This document shows positions 31,479 to 40,641 of a DNA stretch of 64,000 nt, in pieces. The DNA lies in assembly GCA_963702935.1 (NCBI GenBank), contig OY969772.1, forward strand, positions 682,001 to 746,000. The letters are read 5' to 3'. The notes beneath the pieces were generated by a model. It searched no databases and was not told the DNA's origin. It saw only the letters and a list, made by a program, of their open reading frames with translations. The position numbers were made by a program, and so were the translations under genes. Source of the stretch: DAOTWA01 sp963702935. GTDB lineage: Bacteria; Chloroflexota; Anaerolineae; Anaerolineales; Anaerolineaceae. The first letter of the stretch is position 1. Every line of letters begins with the position of its first letter.

Positions 31479-32450
31479 TCAACTTCTCAGTCTCCCAGAG
31501 CAAAGGTGAACCAGGGGGCGGCAGTGACGTTCTTGTACTTGGCGATCTCCACCGAGTTGGGGGTAGCTGGTGTACAGGCCGGCAACGTCGATGGTCACGT
31601 CCGAATAACTCCTCAAAGGCTCGAAGATGTATTGGGCAGCGGTCGCGTCCACGGATTGATCTCCAAAGTAGAAGGTCGCCAGGGTCTGGCTGGAGCCACC
31701 GATCACGATGGTCTGATCACTGCTCATGTTCTGAGCCAGGACGGTCAGGCTGATGCGGTCAGAATAGCGGATGACCTGGAGGGGGGTGACAGACAGCCCG
31801 GAGGTGTATTTGGTGTTGAAATCCAGGGTGTGGTAATCGATCACGTCCTTCCAGTTATACAGCCACTGGCTGCCCTCCAGGCGGAAGGGCCACAGCTCGT
31901 CCACCTGCGTCTGAACGGCCTCGCCGGTCTTGGCATCTTTGGAAGTCAACTGGTAGACCACGTGCACCAGGACGGTGTTATCGGTGAAGACCTGGCTGTC
32001 TTCCACCTGCAAGTCTGACCAGGTGGTGCCGGCCAGCTTTTGCTGGGTGAGAGCGTCGGCCACGTCACCGGCGGTCATCTTGAACAAGGTGCGGCTGAAG
32101 GCGGATACCAGCTTGGAAGCCGTGGCGGGATCCCCGTTCTCCAGGGCGGTGAAGTAATCCCGCGCCGCCTGCACCGCCGGGGCGGTGGGCGAAACCGTAG
32201 CCGTGGGCTGAGGCGTGCTGGTGGCAGTCGGCTCCTGGGTGGGCGTGGCGGTGGCCTGCTGCCCCCTGCCAAAGCCTCCACCCGAAGCAATCTGGGTCTG
32301 CATATCGGGATTCGAGGCGATCTGAGTTTGCATATCCGAGCTGGGGCCAAACTGGCCGGTCCCCTGGGGAGCCCCGCTGGCCGATTGACAGGCAGCCAGC
32401 AGGACGACGACGAGAAAACCAACTAGAAGAGTGCGCGTTTTCTTTTCCAT
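31479..32450 (-). CDS. secreted lipoprotein with PT-rich linker; C-terminus frameshifted
   Basis: A 323-residue protein. The lipobox LLAAC at the end of a hydrophobic signal makes it an LspA substrate. Then a Gln/Met-rich stretch with two MQTQIAS repeats (about 38-58), a Thr/Pro linker, and an NTF2-like globular domain (about 90-300). The last 25 residues (GGDRQVQERHCRPLVHLC...) look unnatural. If one G of the run 31559-31563 is dropped, the frame continues PNSVEIAKYKNVTAAPWFTF and ends ALGD, which fits the rest better. So a one-base slip changed the C-terminus, or there is a sequencing error. It follows the exporter permease by 47 bases, and it may be its accessory lipoprotein. Confidence 0.8.
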   Translation of the reverse strand: MEKKTRTLLVGFLVVVLLAACQSASGAPQGTGQFGPSSDMQTQIASNPDMQTQIASGGGFGRGQQATATPTQEPTATSTPQPTATVSPTAPAVQAARDYFTALENGDPATASKLVSAFSRTLFKMTAGDVADALTQQKLAGTTWSDLQVEDSQVFTDNTVLVHVVYQLTSKDAKTGEAVQTQVDELWPFRLEGSQWLYNWKDVIDYHTLDFNTKYTSGLSVTPLQVIRYSDRISLTVLAQNMSSDQTIVIGGSSQTLATFYFGDQSVDATAAQYIFEPLRSYSDVTIDVAGLYTSYPQLGGDRQVQERHCRPLVHLCSGRLRS

Positions 32451-32497
32451 GAGTTTATTTGCCTTTCCAAGTGTATCTATAGCGATGATGGCTACCT

Positions 32498-33726
32498 TTA
32501 TTCGTAGCGCAGCGCTTCTACCGGCTGCAAGCCGGCTGCGCGGTTGGAGGGGTACAGCCCGAACAGCACCCCCACGGCGCTCGAGAAGAGCGTGGCCATG
32601 AGCACCGAATCCAGCCCGATGCTGGGGGTGAGGGTAGTGCCGCTGGAGGCCGCCACCTTAGCGATGATCAGACAGATCACCCAGGCCAGGAAGATGCCGA
32701 TCAGCCCGCCTATCAAGGACAGGAGCACCGATTCGGACAGGAACTGCACCAGCACGTCTAACTTGCGCGCTCCCAGGGCCTTGCGTAGCCCGATCTCGCG
32801 GGTGCGCTCGGTGACCGAGACCAGCATGATGTTCATGATGCCGATGCCGCCCACCAGCAGGGAGATGCCGGCGATGCCGCCCAGGAACATGGTCAGGGTG
32901 CCGGTCACGGAGGACGCGGCGTCGACCAACTGCGACTGGGACAGGATGCTGAAATCATCGTTGGCGTCGGCTTTGAGCTTGTGCCTGGCGCGCAGGATGG
33001 CGGTGATCTCATCCTCGGCGGAGGTGACGGTGTCGGCGCTGGTGGCCGAGACCAGGATCTGGTTCACCCGATTGGAGGGATTGCCCTTGATCAGGCGCAC
33101 CTGAGCGGTGGTGATAGGGATCAACACGCGGTCGTCCTGGTTGCTCAGGCTGGTGCCGCCTTTGGATTCCAACACCCCCACGACTTTGAAAATCTGCCCG
33201 TTGATGCGGATGCTCTGGCCGACCACCCCGCTGGTGGCGCCATACAGGTTGGTGGCGGTGGTCTGGCCGATCACGGCCACCGCCGAGCGGCTCTCCACCT
33301 GCTGCGCGGTGATGTAGGTGCCCTCAGAGACCGTGTCGTTGCTGATCGCGGCGTTTTCAGGCGAGACCCCGCTCACCTCGACGGTGCTGCTCTCCCCATT
33401 GGCGGTGACGGTGAAACGCGAGGAGACCACGGCGGCCACGGCGGCGATATCCGGCGCAGCCGAAGCGTTCTGCAGGGCGGTGACATCATCGGTGGTGAGC
33501 GCCTTAGCGTTGAACACGCGCTCGGTGAAGTTGCCGGACTGGACCGTCAGAAGATTGGTGCCCATGCTACTAATAGAAGAGGTAATCTGGTTTTGCGCCC
33601 CGCGCCCGACGGCGAGCATAGAGATCACGGCGGCTACCCCGATGACGATGCCCAGGATAGTCAACGCCGAGCGCAGCTTGTTCATCATCAGGCTGCCGAG
33701 GGCTTCCAGGAGTGCCTGTGCGATTT

Positions 33727-33730
<4 letters not shown>
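32498..33730 (-). CDS. MacB-like ABC transporter permease (FtsX family)
   Basis: A 410-residue permease: TM1 at about 20-42 (MNKLRSALTILGIVIGVAAV, a MacB_PCD start), a large extracytoplasmic domain (45-285), and three C-terminal spans in the FtsX domain (about 290-400) with IGIMNIMLVSVTERTREIGL and RKALGAR. This is the mechanotransmission type of exporter that moves substrates without passing them through the membrane subunit. Its ATG overlaps the ATPase stop by ATGA. It is part of the HlyD-ATPase-permease operon. Confidence 0.95.
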
Positions 33731-34416
<686 letters not shown>

Positions 34417-34426
34417 CTCGAACTCC

Positions 34427-36019
34427 TTAATTACCGCCGGAGCTGCCCGAAGGCCCGCCAGAGCTACCGCCAGGCCCACCGCTGGGGGGGCCCCCCGATC
34501 CGCCGTCGAAGCCGCCGCTGGGAGCCTGGCCACCACCGCCCGTGGTGCTGCGGCCACCACCCAACAAGCCGCCGAACAGGCCGCCTAACAGACCGTTGCT
34601 GCTGGTCGAAGTGGTGGTGGTCGTGCTGGGCGGATTCAAGACGATCAGGTCGCCCTCTTGCAGGTTGCCAGAGGTTATCTGGCTGTTGGTATCATCGGTC
34701 TGCCCTACCGTCACGGTAACGGGGCGCAGCGCTCCATTTTGAGAGACGTACACGATCTCCTGGTTATTCACCGTGCGGATGGCGCTGCTCGGCACCAATA
34801 ACGCGTCGGTCACCTGCACCACGGCGATGTCGGCAGTGGTGGTCATGCCCGGCTTGATCTCGGAATCGGGGTTGGTAATCTCGACGGTCACGTTGAAGTT
34901 GACCGAGCCGGAAGAAGTGGTGCCGACCGTGTCGATATCGGTCACCTGGCCGGTATAGGTCTTATCGGAGATAGCGTCGAAGGTGATGTCGGCCGACTGG
35001 CCCACCTTGACCTGGTTGATGTCCACTTCGGAGACCTGGATATCGGTATACAGGTGGGAGAGATCGTCCAGCTCGAAAGCGGTCGCGCCGGAAGAAATCA
35101 CGTCGCCGGCTTTGGTGTCGATAGCCATGACGGTGCCGTCGAAAGGAGCAATGATCTTGGCGCTGTCGATGGTGGCCTGGGCGGCCGTGACTTTGGCCTC
35201 GGCGGCGGCCACGTCGTCAGCGTTGGGGCCGTCTTTCACACGTTCCCAGGCGCGCTTGGCGTCCAGGTAGGTGGCTTCGGCCACGTCGACCTCGGCGTTG
35301 GCTTCTTGAACGTCCGTCGCGTCCGGCAGGCCTTCCACGTAATACAGGTTGGCCTGCGCCTGGTCGAACTTCTGCTGGGCGGAAGCAAACTGGCTGAGCG
35401 CGTTGGCGTATTCCACGTCGCTGGTGGAGCGATTCTTGTTGCGGTCGTAGACTTGCTGGGCGTTATCCAACGAGTTCTGCGCCAGGATGAGGTTGGCCTG
35501 AGCGATATCGATGGTCTCCTGGCTGGCGCGCTGGTACTGCTTGCTTTGAGCGTTCGTCTGGGCATCCACCAGGCTCTGTTCCGCCTGGATCAGGGCCAGC
35601 TCAGCGTTGGCGCGGTCTGTGGTGGAATTCAGCAGGTCGTCCAACGCCTCTTTCGCGCTGGACAGGTCCACCTGGGCGCTGATGATGCTTTGGGGCAGCG
35701 AGCTCGTATCCAGCTCGGCCAGCACCGTGCCTTTGGTGACCGTCTGGCCTTTTTCAACGTACACCTGCCCGACGGTGCCGCTGGCGCCCCAGGTCAGGTC
35801 TGCCGATTGATTGGTATACACGTTGCCGGTGGCTCCCACCGTAGAGGTCAGGCTGCCTTTGGTCAACGCCTGCGTGCGGTAAGTAGTCGAGGAGCTGCTG
35901 GAGTTGGCCTGCAACTGTGGGATCACGACGACCACCACGACGGCGGCGATGACGACGACCACGACGCCGGCGATGATGAAGATCCATTTCTTGCCTAACT
36001 TCCTTGATTTTTTCTCCAT
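34427..36019 (-). CDS. HlyD/MacA-type periplasmic adaptor subunit
   Basis: Membrane fusion protein of 530 residues: a basic start and one long hydrophobic TM (about 13-36, rich in valine), a biotinyl-lipoyl half (GQVYVEKGQTVTKGTVLAELD), a long coiled-coil hairpin (about 110-250, QAEQSLVDAQTNAQSKQYQ and repeats), the second lipoyl half (AKIIAPFDGTVMAIDTKAGD), and a beta-barrel domain. The tail of about 60 residues is almost only G, S and P (GGGQAPSGGFDGG...), which is unusual for the family. In a single-membrane or atypical envelope it would act with the MacB-like permease without TolC. Confidence 0.94.
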   Translation of the reverse strand: MEKKSRKLGKKWIFIIAGVVVVVIAAVVVVVVIPQLQANSSSSSTTYRTQALTKGSLTSTVGATGNVYTNQSADLTWGASGTVGQVYVEKGQTVTKGTVLAELDTSSLPQSIISAQVDLSSAKEALDDLLNSTTDRANAELALIQAEQSLVDAQTNAQSKQYQRASQETIDIAQANLILAQNSLDNAQQVYDRNKNRSTSDVEYANALSQFASAQQKFDQAQANLYYVEGLPDATDVQEANAEVDVAEATYLDAKRAWERVKDGPNADDVAAAEAKVTAAQATIDSAKIIAPFDGTVMAIDTKAGDVISSGATAFELDDLSHLYTDIQVSEVDINQVKVGQSADITFDAISDKTYTGQVTDIDTVGTTSSGSVNFNVTVEITNPDSEIKPGMTTTADIAVVQVTDALLVPSSAIRTVNNQEIVYVSQNGALRPVTVTVGQTDDTNSQITSGNLQEGDLIVLNPPSTTTTTSTSSNGLLGGLFGGLLGGGRSTTGGGGQAPSGGFDGGSGGPPSGGPGGSSGGPSGSSGGN

Positions 36020-36183
36020 GGGTTGTTATTCCTCCAATATTGATGATCGGATGACTCCGAACGAAACACGTTTTTATGCAAACAGATTTTGAGCCGCAAA
36101 GAGCGCGGAGAGTGCAATGGTTTTTTTAGTGCAGGCGTATCTCTGGACTTCTTTCCTCCTGGTGGGACAATCTCCCTAAGCGA

Positions 36184-36693
36184 TCAACGCGAACGGCCGG
36201 CTAAATTCCGGCGGATGAAATCCCGCAAGAAACCCTTCAGAAAAACGGGCCTGGACGGCTCGTCTGGCGCGGCCGGCTCAGCAGCGGATAGAGCAGCCGG
36301 CTCGAGGCCGGCGGAAGTCGCAATTCTGCGGCGGCGCAAGATGCTGCGTACCCGGGCCACCAGCTCGCGCGGATTGACCGGCCGGGTGAGGTAATCATCC
36401 ACCATCACTTCCAACATGCCGATGCGGAAGGCTTCGTCGCCGTCCGAGCCGATGGCGACAATGGGAACTTTGTTCAGCCGGTTCAACAACTGGCACAGCT
36501 CCAGGTCGGTGGCCTGGCAGCCAGACAGATTGGCTACGATCAGCGCGGGCTTCAGGTGCAGCAGGATCTCCTTTACGCGGCCGGCTTCGACGGCCGCCAC
36601 TTTAAAGCCGGCCTTGAATAGCGCCTCGCGGATCTTTTCTACGCCCATCAGCTCGGTGCCTGAGACGAGCATGACCACAGTTTCTGTTTCCAC
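36184..36693 (-). CDS. degenerate response-regulator receiver protein
   Basis: A 169-residue stand-alone receiver-like domain (about 5-122). The positions needed for phosphorylation are changed: the acidic pair is replaced by VSGT, the phosphoacceptor aspartate by N (LIVANLSG), and the conserved lysine by R (DDYLTRPVNPRELVARV). The overall fold signature is clear, however. It is followed by an Ala/Pro linker and a basic tail (FLRDFIRRNLAGRSR). It is probably a pseudo-receiver working through protein contact. The gene is transcribed in the same direction as the exporter operon, 164 bases upstream of it. Confidence 0.82.
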   Translation of the reverse strand: METETVVMLVSGTELMGVEKIREALFKAGFKVAAVEAGRVKEILLHLKPALIVANLSGCQATDLELCQLLNRLNKVPIVAIGSDGDEAFRIGMLEVMVDDYLTRPVNPRELVARVRSILRRRRIATSAGLEPAALSAAEPAAPDEPSRPVFLKGFLRDFIRRNLAGRSR

Positions 36694-36822
36694 ATTGACC
36701 TCCTGAATACAGCCCTCAGGGTAACAAATAGTTATTCAAATCTGATATAGAGGGGATAAAGAAGTCATATAAGTTAGACCGGGAGTTCGAGGAATTTCCA
36801 ATTCCAACCATTTTTCAATCGG
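36694..36822. other. divergent intergenic region, left part
   Basis: AT-rich stretch holding the ribosome site (AGGAGG) and probable promoter of the pseudo-receiver gene; no strong hexamer pair is seen. Confidence 0.4.
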
Positions 36823-36857
36823 TTCTGAATGAATTCTGAATGAGTGTCTGGTATTTT
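36823..36857 (+). promoter_or_regulatory. direct-repeat box and promoter (copy 1)
   Basis: TTCTGAAT at 36823-36830 and again at 36834-36841 (11-base period), then ten bases, then TATTTT (36852-36857) as -10. The box overlaps the -35 position. The same arrangement is at 37924-37958. PhoB-like activators bind exactly such repeats. Confidence 0.75.
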
Positions 36858-36861
36858 TAAG

Positions 36862-36990
36862 GCGGAGGGCGGAATCCCCCCTGCCCCCCTTAGAAAGGGG
36901 GGAAAAGCGAGCCCGCGTTCCTCCCTTAGAAAGAGGAGGAAAGCGAGCCCTGCGTTCCTCCCTTAGAAAGGGGGGAAAAGCGAGCCCTTT
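36862..36990. repeat. three tandem CCTTAGAAAGGGGGGAAAAGCGAGCCC units
   Basis: Units of about 40 bases start near 36885, 36922 and 36957; each is CCTTAGAAAG(G/A)GGGGAAAAG then CGAGCCC. The first is preceded by GGCGGAATCCCCCCTG, linking it to the CCCCCCTT..AAGGGGGG family. It lies between the promoter box and the DUF4405 gene, so it would be in the 5' leader. Confidence 0.85.
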
Positions 36991-37039
36991 GGTAAACCAT
37001 CAGATTCCAAATATTTCCTTTTAATCACAGGTGATTCAC

Positions 37040-37879
37040 ATGCTTAGAAACAAGCAAGCTTTAAACTGGGTGACAGGCGCCGGGCTGCTGGCGATTTTAT
37101 TGGCCGAGTTCTACCTGGACCTGACGGGGGTATCTCTGCACCAATGGCTGGGGCTGGCTTTGAGCGCGCTCATCGGCTATCACGTGGCGGCGCATTGGAG
37201 CTGGGTCAAGGCGGTGGCGGCCCGATTCTTCCAGGGGACTTCCGCGCAGGCGCGCCGCTATTTCCTGCTGGACGCCGGCCTGGCGCTGGGCTTTGGCCTG
37301 ATCCTGGTCTCGGGGTTGGCGATCTCGACCTGGCTCGACCTGCCCCTGGGCAACTATGAATTCTGGAAAGACCTGCACGTGGTCTGCTCCGTGGCCACGC
37401 TGCTGGCGGTGGTGGGGAAGATCGGGCTGCATTGGAAGTGGATCGTGAAGACGGCCTGGCGCGCCTTGCACTCCCCGGGAAGGGCGGCTCGAGAGCCGGC
37501 CCTGGCGGGGGCCGGGATCAGCCGGCGGCATTTCTTGAGCCTGATGGGGGTAGTCAGCCTGGCGGCGTTGGTGGCGATCGACAAGGCCGTGTTCGAGGAT
37601 GCTTCTCTACCGGAAGGAACCGGGGCGGCGCCCGCAGCGAGCGACCCGGCGCAGCCGCCCAGCGCGTCTCCATCCAGCGGCGCGACGCAGCCGGCGACCC
37701 TGGCGCCGACCAGCACGGCGCAGCCCGCCACGCCGCTGACGGACGACGCTTCCTCGGGTTCCGCCGCTACGGGGAGCTGCGTGGTGCGCTGCAACCGCCG
37801 GTGCTCCTATCCGGGCCACTGCCGGCGCTACACAGACCAGAACGGCAACAATTTGTGCGACCTCGGCGAGTGCGCCTGA
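37040..37879 (+). CDS. DUF4405 membrane protein with Tat-like internal segment and Cys-rich tail
   Basis: A 279-residue membrane protein in four parts. Residues 1-140 hold four hydrophobic helices of DUF4405 type, a cytochrome b561-like fold, with candidate heme histidines in YHVAAHW, DLHVVC and LHWKW. A twin-arginine-like segment ISRRHFLSLMGVVSLAALVA follows (about 160-180). Then comes a Pro/Ala/Ser/Thr linker of about 50 residues. The tail has six cysteines in CVVRCNRRCSYPGHC and a calcium-loop-like DQNGNNLCDLGEC. The whole suggests an extracytoplasmic redox protein. I use ATG 37040, with AGGTGA five bases upstream, rather than GTG 37031. It lies behind the TTCTGAAT box. Confidence 0.82.
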   Translation: MLRNKQALNWVTGAGLLAILLAEFYLDLTGVSLHQWLGLALSALIGYHVAAHWSWVKAVAARFFQGTSAQARRYFLLDAGLALGFGLILVSGLAISTWLDLPLGNYEFWKDLHVVCSVATLLAVVGKIGLHWKWIVKTAWRALHSPGRAAREPALAGAGISRRHFLSLMGVVSLAALVAIDKAVFEDASLPEGTGAAPAASDPAQPPSASPSSGATQPATLAPTSTAQPATPLTDDASSGSAATGSCVVRCNRRCSYPGHCRRYTDQNGNNLCDLGECA

Positions 37880-37923
37880 CCCAATCCCATCCGACGCGCC
37901 CAAATTAATCAATTTACAATCAA

Positions 37924-37958
37924 TTCTGAATGAGTTCTGAATAGGTGCCTGCTATGCT
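37924..37958 (+). promoter_or_regulatory. direct-repeat box and promoter (copy 2)
   Basis: TTCTGAAT at 37924-37931 and 37935-37942, ten bases, then TATGCT (37953-37958). Spacing is identical to copy 1. The ATG of the downstream secreted protein follows at 38018 with AACAGGAG in between. Confidence 0.8.
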
Positions 37959-38017
37959 AGGCAGGTGATCCAAAACGGATCAAAACTCTACCTTATTCAG
38001 GTAACAGGAGAACATGG

Positions 38018-38836
38018 ATGAATAAAAAGAAGATCATTACGATCCTTACCGGTGGGGCGCTCGCCCTGGCGACCGTCTTTGGCGTGGTAACCTACCGGGT
38101 GGTCAACGCCCAGGCCTCCACGCCCACGCCCAATGCCCCCAACGGCGCCGGGCAGCCCGGCGCCGACCGCGGAATGCGAGGCGGCGGCATCAGCGACGAA
38201 AATCTGGCGACGGCCCTGGGCATCAGCGTCGATCAGCTCCAGGCAGCCCAAACCACCGCCACAGATGAGGCCCTCAAGCAGGCGGTAGCAGACGGGAGCA
38301 TCACCCAGGATCAGGCCGACCAGTTCGCCCAGAACAACGCGAACGGGGGCTCCTTCGGGGGCATGCCCTTCCTGAGAGACAGCGCCATCGACTATAACGC
38401 TTTGCTGGCCCAGGCTTTAGGCATCAGCACGGATGAGCTGCAAGCCGCCAACCAGAAGGCTTATTTCGCCAACCTGGACCAGGCGGTGCAGGATGGCACT
38501 ATGACCCAGGAACAGGCGGACGCGGCCAAGGGCAACTACGCCCTGTCGAACGACGCCAGCTTCCAGTCGACGATGAAGTCCGCCTACCAGGCGGCCGTAC
38601 AGCAGGCCGTCACGGACGGCGTGATCACCCAGGCGCAGGCCGACCAGTTCTTGAGCAATAACAACGGCGCGGCTTGGGGCGGCCTGGGAGGCCCGGCCGG
38701 GTTTGGCGGGCAAGGCGGCCCCGGAGGGCACGGCGGGTTTGGCCCACAAGGCGGGCAGGCCCCGCAGGGCGGCAGCAACTCAGCCACCCCGCCTGACGCA
38801 CCTTCGACTACTCCTTCCAGCGGTAGCGGCTCCTAA
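38018..38836 (+). CDS. secreted protein with repeated helical motifs and Gly-rich tail
   Basis: A 272-residue exported protein with signal or anchor MNKKKIITILTGGALALATV. Three repeats follow, each with ALGIS-D-LQAA, a helix, then DG-ITQ-QAD-F: about 63-108, 125-170 and 180-215. This repeat is seen in small exported proteins of Gram-positive and Chloroflexota genomes (DUF2680/YckD-like); function is not known. The last 55 residues are Gly, Gln and Pro-rich (GGPAGFGGQGGPGGHGGFG). Expression is likely controlled by the direct-repeat box at 37924. A hairpin after the stop (38858-38892) may end the transcript. Confidence 0.8.
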   Translation: MNKKKIITILTGGALALATVFGVVTYRVVNAQASTPTPNAPNGAGQPGADRGMRGGGISDENLATALGISVDQLQAAQTTATDEALKQAVADGSITQDQADQFAQNNANGGSFGGMPFLRDSAIDYNALLAQALGISTDELQAANQKAYFANLDQAVQDGTMTQEQADAAKGNYALSNDASFQSTMKSAYQAAVQQAVTDGVITQAQADQFLSNNNGAAWGGLGGPAGFGGQGGPGGHGGFGPQGGQAPQGGSNSATPPDAPSTTPSSGSGS

Positions 38837-38857
38837 CGCTTCCCGAACCCTGGACAT

Positions 38858-38892
38858 GGGAGGCTCTGGGGGTCAGTTGCCCGGAGCCTCCC
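38858..38892 (+). terminator. hairpin after the helical-repeat gene
   Basis: GGGAGGCTCTGGG pairs with CCCGGAGCCTCCC (one G-T pair) around a nine-base loop; only a weak T-rich stretch (TTATTT) follows. Probable terminator. Confidence 0.6.
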
Positions 38893-38910
38893 CAAGCTTA
38901 TTTACGGCGA

Positions 38911-38945
38911 AGACCCTAAAGGTTTTCGGAAAACCTTTAGGGTCT
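38911..38945. repeat. perfect 16-base-stem hairpin
   Basis: AGACCCTAAAGGTTTT and its exact complement around CGG. There is no T-run. It resembles the CTTGCGAAGGT palindromes in layout but not in sequence. Confidence 0.75.
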
Positions 38946-38962
38946 GAATCTTAGAAAATCTT

Positions 38963-39715
38963 ATGGATATGGAATCTATGCAAAAAACGTTCATTCTCAT
39001 GCTGGCGCTGGCGATAGGCCTGGGCCTTTCGGCCTGTTCCGGGTCGAAGGCGAGCCAGGCAACCAGCCTGCCGGCTCAAGTCAACCCACAAAGCGCTGTA
39101 CCTACGGACAGCCCGGCTCTTCAGAATCCCCCTCAGGGCGCCACCGGCAATTCGACCGTGGACGACCAACTGGCGGCCGGAACGCTCAGGCTGGAAGGCA
39201 CCGTCCTGGCGGTGAACGCCGAGCAGGCGAAAGAGCTCTTACCGCTGTGGCAACAGGTCTCGAGCCTGAGCACGGACGGCAGTAATACAACCCAGGAAGA
39301 GATCCAGGCGGTCTACCAGAAGATCCAGGACGTGATGACCTCAGATCAAATGCAGGCCATCCAGGGGATGAACTGGAGCCAGACCGACGTGCAGAACCTG
39401 ATAAGCGATCTGAACATCCAGGCGACCCCCGGCGCAGGGCCTAACGGGGCAGGCTTCCCAACGCAGAGCGAGGAAGAACGCGCCACGCGCATGGCCCAGA
39501 TGCCCACGCAAGGCGCGGGCGGAACGGGAGGCCCGGGAGGCGCAGGCTTCCAGGGAACGCCGGGGCCGAACGGCATGGGGCCTGGGGGCACAGGCACCGC
39601 GCCTGATTTCCAGGGAACGCCGGGAGCGGGGCCCCTTGGGGGGCGCGGAATGGGAAATGGGAATCTCTTCGTGCAGCCCCTGATCACCCTGCTGCAAGAG
39701 CGGGCAGGAAGTTAA
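38963..39715 (+). CDS. Gly-rich lipoprotein, unknown function
   Basis: A 250-residue protein with signal FILMLALAIGLGLSAC and the lipobox cysteine at residue 25. A helical domain (about 65-155, with VDDQLAAGTLRLEGTVLAVN and two QAI/NLI helices) leads to a C-terminal region rich in G, P and the repeat FQGTPG (twice). The architecture resembles the preceding secreted protein: a helical part plus a Gly-rich tail. The start may be any of the three close ATGs (38963, 38969, 38978); none has a strong ribosome site. Co-transcription with 38018 is possible if the hairpins between them are leaky. Confidence 0.75.
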   Translation: MDMESMQKTFILMLALAIGLGLSACSGSKASQATSLPAQVNPQSAVPTDSPALQNPPQGATGNSTVDDQLAAGTLRLEGTVLAVNAEQAKELLPLWQQVSSLSTDGSNTTQEEIQAVYQKIQDVMTSDQMQAIQGMNWSQTDVQNLISDLNIQATPGAGPNGAGFPTQSEEERATRMAQMPTQGAGGTGGPGGAGFQGTPGPNGMGPGGTGTAPDFQGTPGAGPLGGRGMGNGNLFVQPLITLLQERAGS

Positions 39716-39720
39716 AACAA

Positions 39721-39793
39721 TTCACCACGGAGGCACAGAGAGCACAGAGCTTACTCAAGGTGTTCTCTGTGTCCTCCGCGTCTCGGTGGTGAA
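39721..39793. repeat. 73-base hairpin repeat, CACCACGGAGG family
   Basis: TTCACCACGGAGGCACAGAG... pairs with ...CTCTGTGTCCTCCGCG..CGGTGGTGAA. It sits between convergent genes and could serve as a bidirectional transcription barrier. Confidence 0.88.
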
Positions 39794-39801
39794 AATTCCG
39801 A

Positions 39802-40407
39802 CTATTCGATTTTCTCCCAATCGGCCAGGGGAATGGATACGCTTTCGCCGCACTGGGGGCATTTGGCGAGCACAACGTCGCCCTGCACGCTCTCCTTCAC
39901 CAGGCTGGCTCCACAAGGGCAGACGAAGCCGTGCAAATGGGCCGGGTTCCCAAACACCAGGCCGTGATCGGGCACGTCGCGCGTGACGACGCTGCCCGAG
40001 CCGACCATGGCCCACTGGCCGATGGTGATGCCGCAGCGAATGGTGGAATTGGCGCCCAGCGCGGCTCCCTGGCGCACGAGGGTGCGGCTCAGCACCCAAT
40101 CGTCGGCAGATTTGAGTGAGCCGTCGGGGTTGATGGCGCGCGGGCGCATGTCGTTGGTGAAGCACACGTGCGGGCCTACGAACACCCCGTTTTCCAGGGT
40201 GACGCCGTGAAAGACGGAGACGTAGTTCTGGATCTTGACGTTGTCGCCCAGGGAAACGTCCGCATCCACGTAGACTCCCTTGCCAAGGATGCAGTTTTCC
40301 CCGATGTGGACGCCTTCACGCACCTGGCATTGGTGCCAGATGCTGGTGCCGTCTCCGATCACGGCTTTGTCTGAAACGTCTGCGGTAGGGTGGATGCGTA
40401 CAGACAT
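39802..40407 (-). CDS. hexapeptide-repeat N-acetyltransferase with C-terminal zinc ribbon
   Basis: A left-handed beta-helix acyltransferase, 201 residues, like the WlbB/WbpD sugar acetyltransferases. Hexapeptide coils run from residue 5 to 150 (IGDGTSIWHQCQV, IGENCILGKGVYVD, LGDNVKIQNYVSVF), with the loop VCFTNDMRPRAINPDG typical of UDP-2-acetamido-3-amino-glucuronate acetyltransferases. An extra tail carries CPCGAS...CPQCGES, a likely zinc-binding ribbon. It probably serves glycan or polysaccharide synthesis, though no other sugar genes are adjacent. The GGAG ribosome site is close to the ATG. Confidence 0.9.
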   Translation of the reverse strand: MSVRIHPTADVSDKAVIGDGTSIWHQCQVREGVHIGENCILGKGVYVDADVSLGDNVKIQNYVSVFHGVTLENGVFVGPHVCFTNDMRPRAINPDGSLKSADDWVLSRTLVRQGAALGANSTIRCGITIGQWAMVGSGSVVTRDVPDHGLVFGNPAHLHGFVCPCGASLVKESVQGDVVLAKCPQCGESVSIPLADWEKIE

Positions 40408-40567
40408 ACGATAGCTCCTTTTGACCGGTCCTATTCAAGAAATAATTGGCGCGCCTGTTCCTCACGCTGGATGGTCATCCCCTGGCAGGCGCAAAGATGA
40501 GGTTATTTTACCTGGATTTGTCTTTTTAGCCAAATCGGATTAGAGGGCGGGGAGAGCAGCTCAACTC

Positions 40568-40596
40568 TTGTTTAAGGCAATGGGCGGGCATATAAT
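40568..40596 (+). promoter_or_regulatory. promoter of tatA-tatC
   Basis: TTGTTT (40568-40573), 17-base spacer, TATAAT (40591-40596). The leader contains a small GCACC/GGTGC hairpin (40602-40619) before the AGGAGGT ribosome site. Confidence 0.8.
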
Positions 40597-40641
40597 GGAA
40601 TCAGCACCCCTTATTGGTGCGCTTATTAGTAGGAGGTATCC

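Noticed and set aside
34417..34560. Extended N-terminus of the ATPase gene at 33727
   Set aside because: The extension is the Gly/Pro-coding tail of the HlyD gene in another frame; the ribosome site supports ATG 34416.
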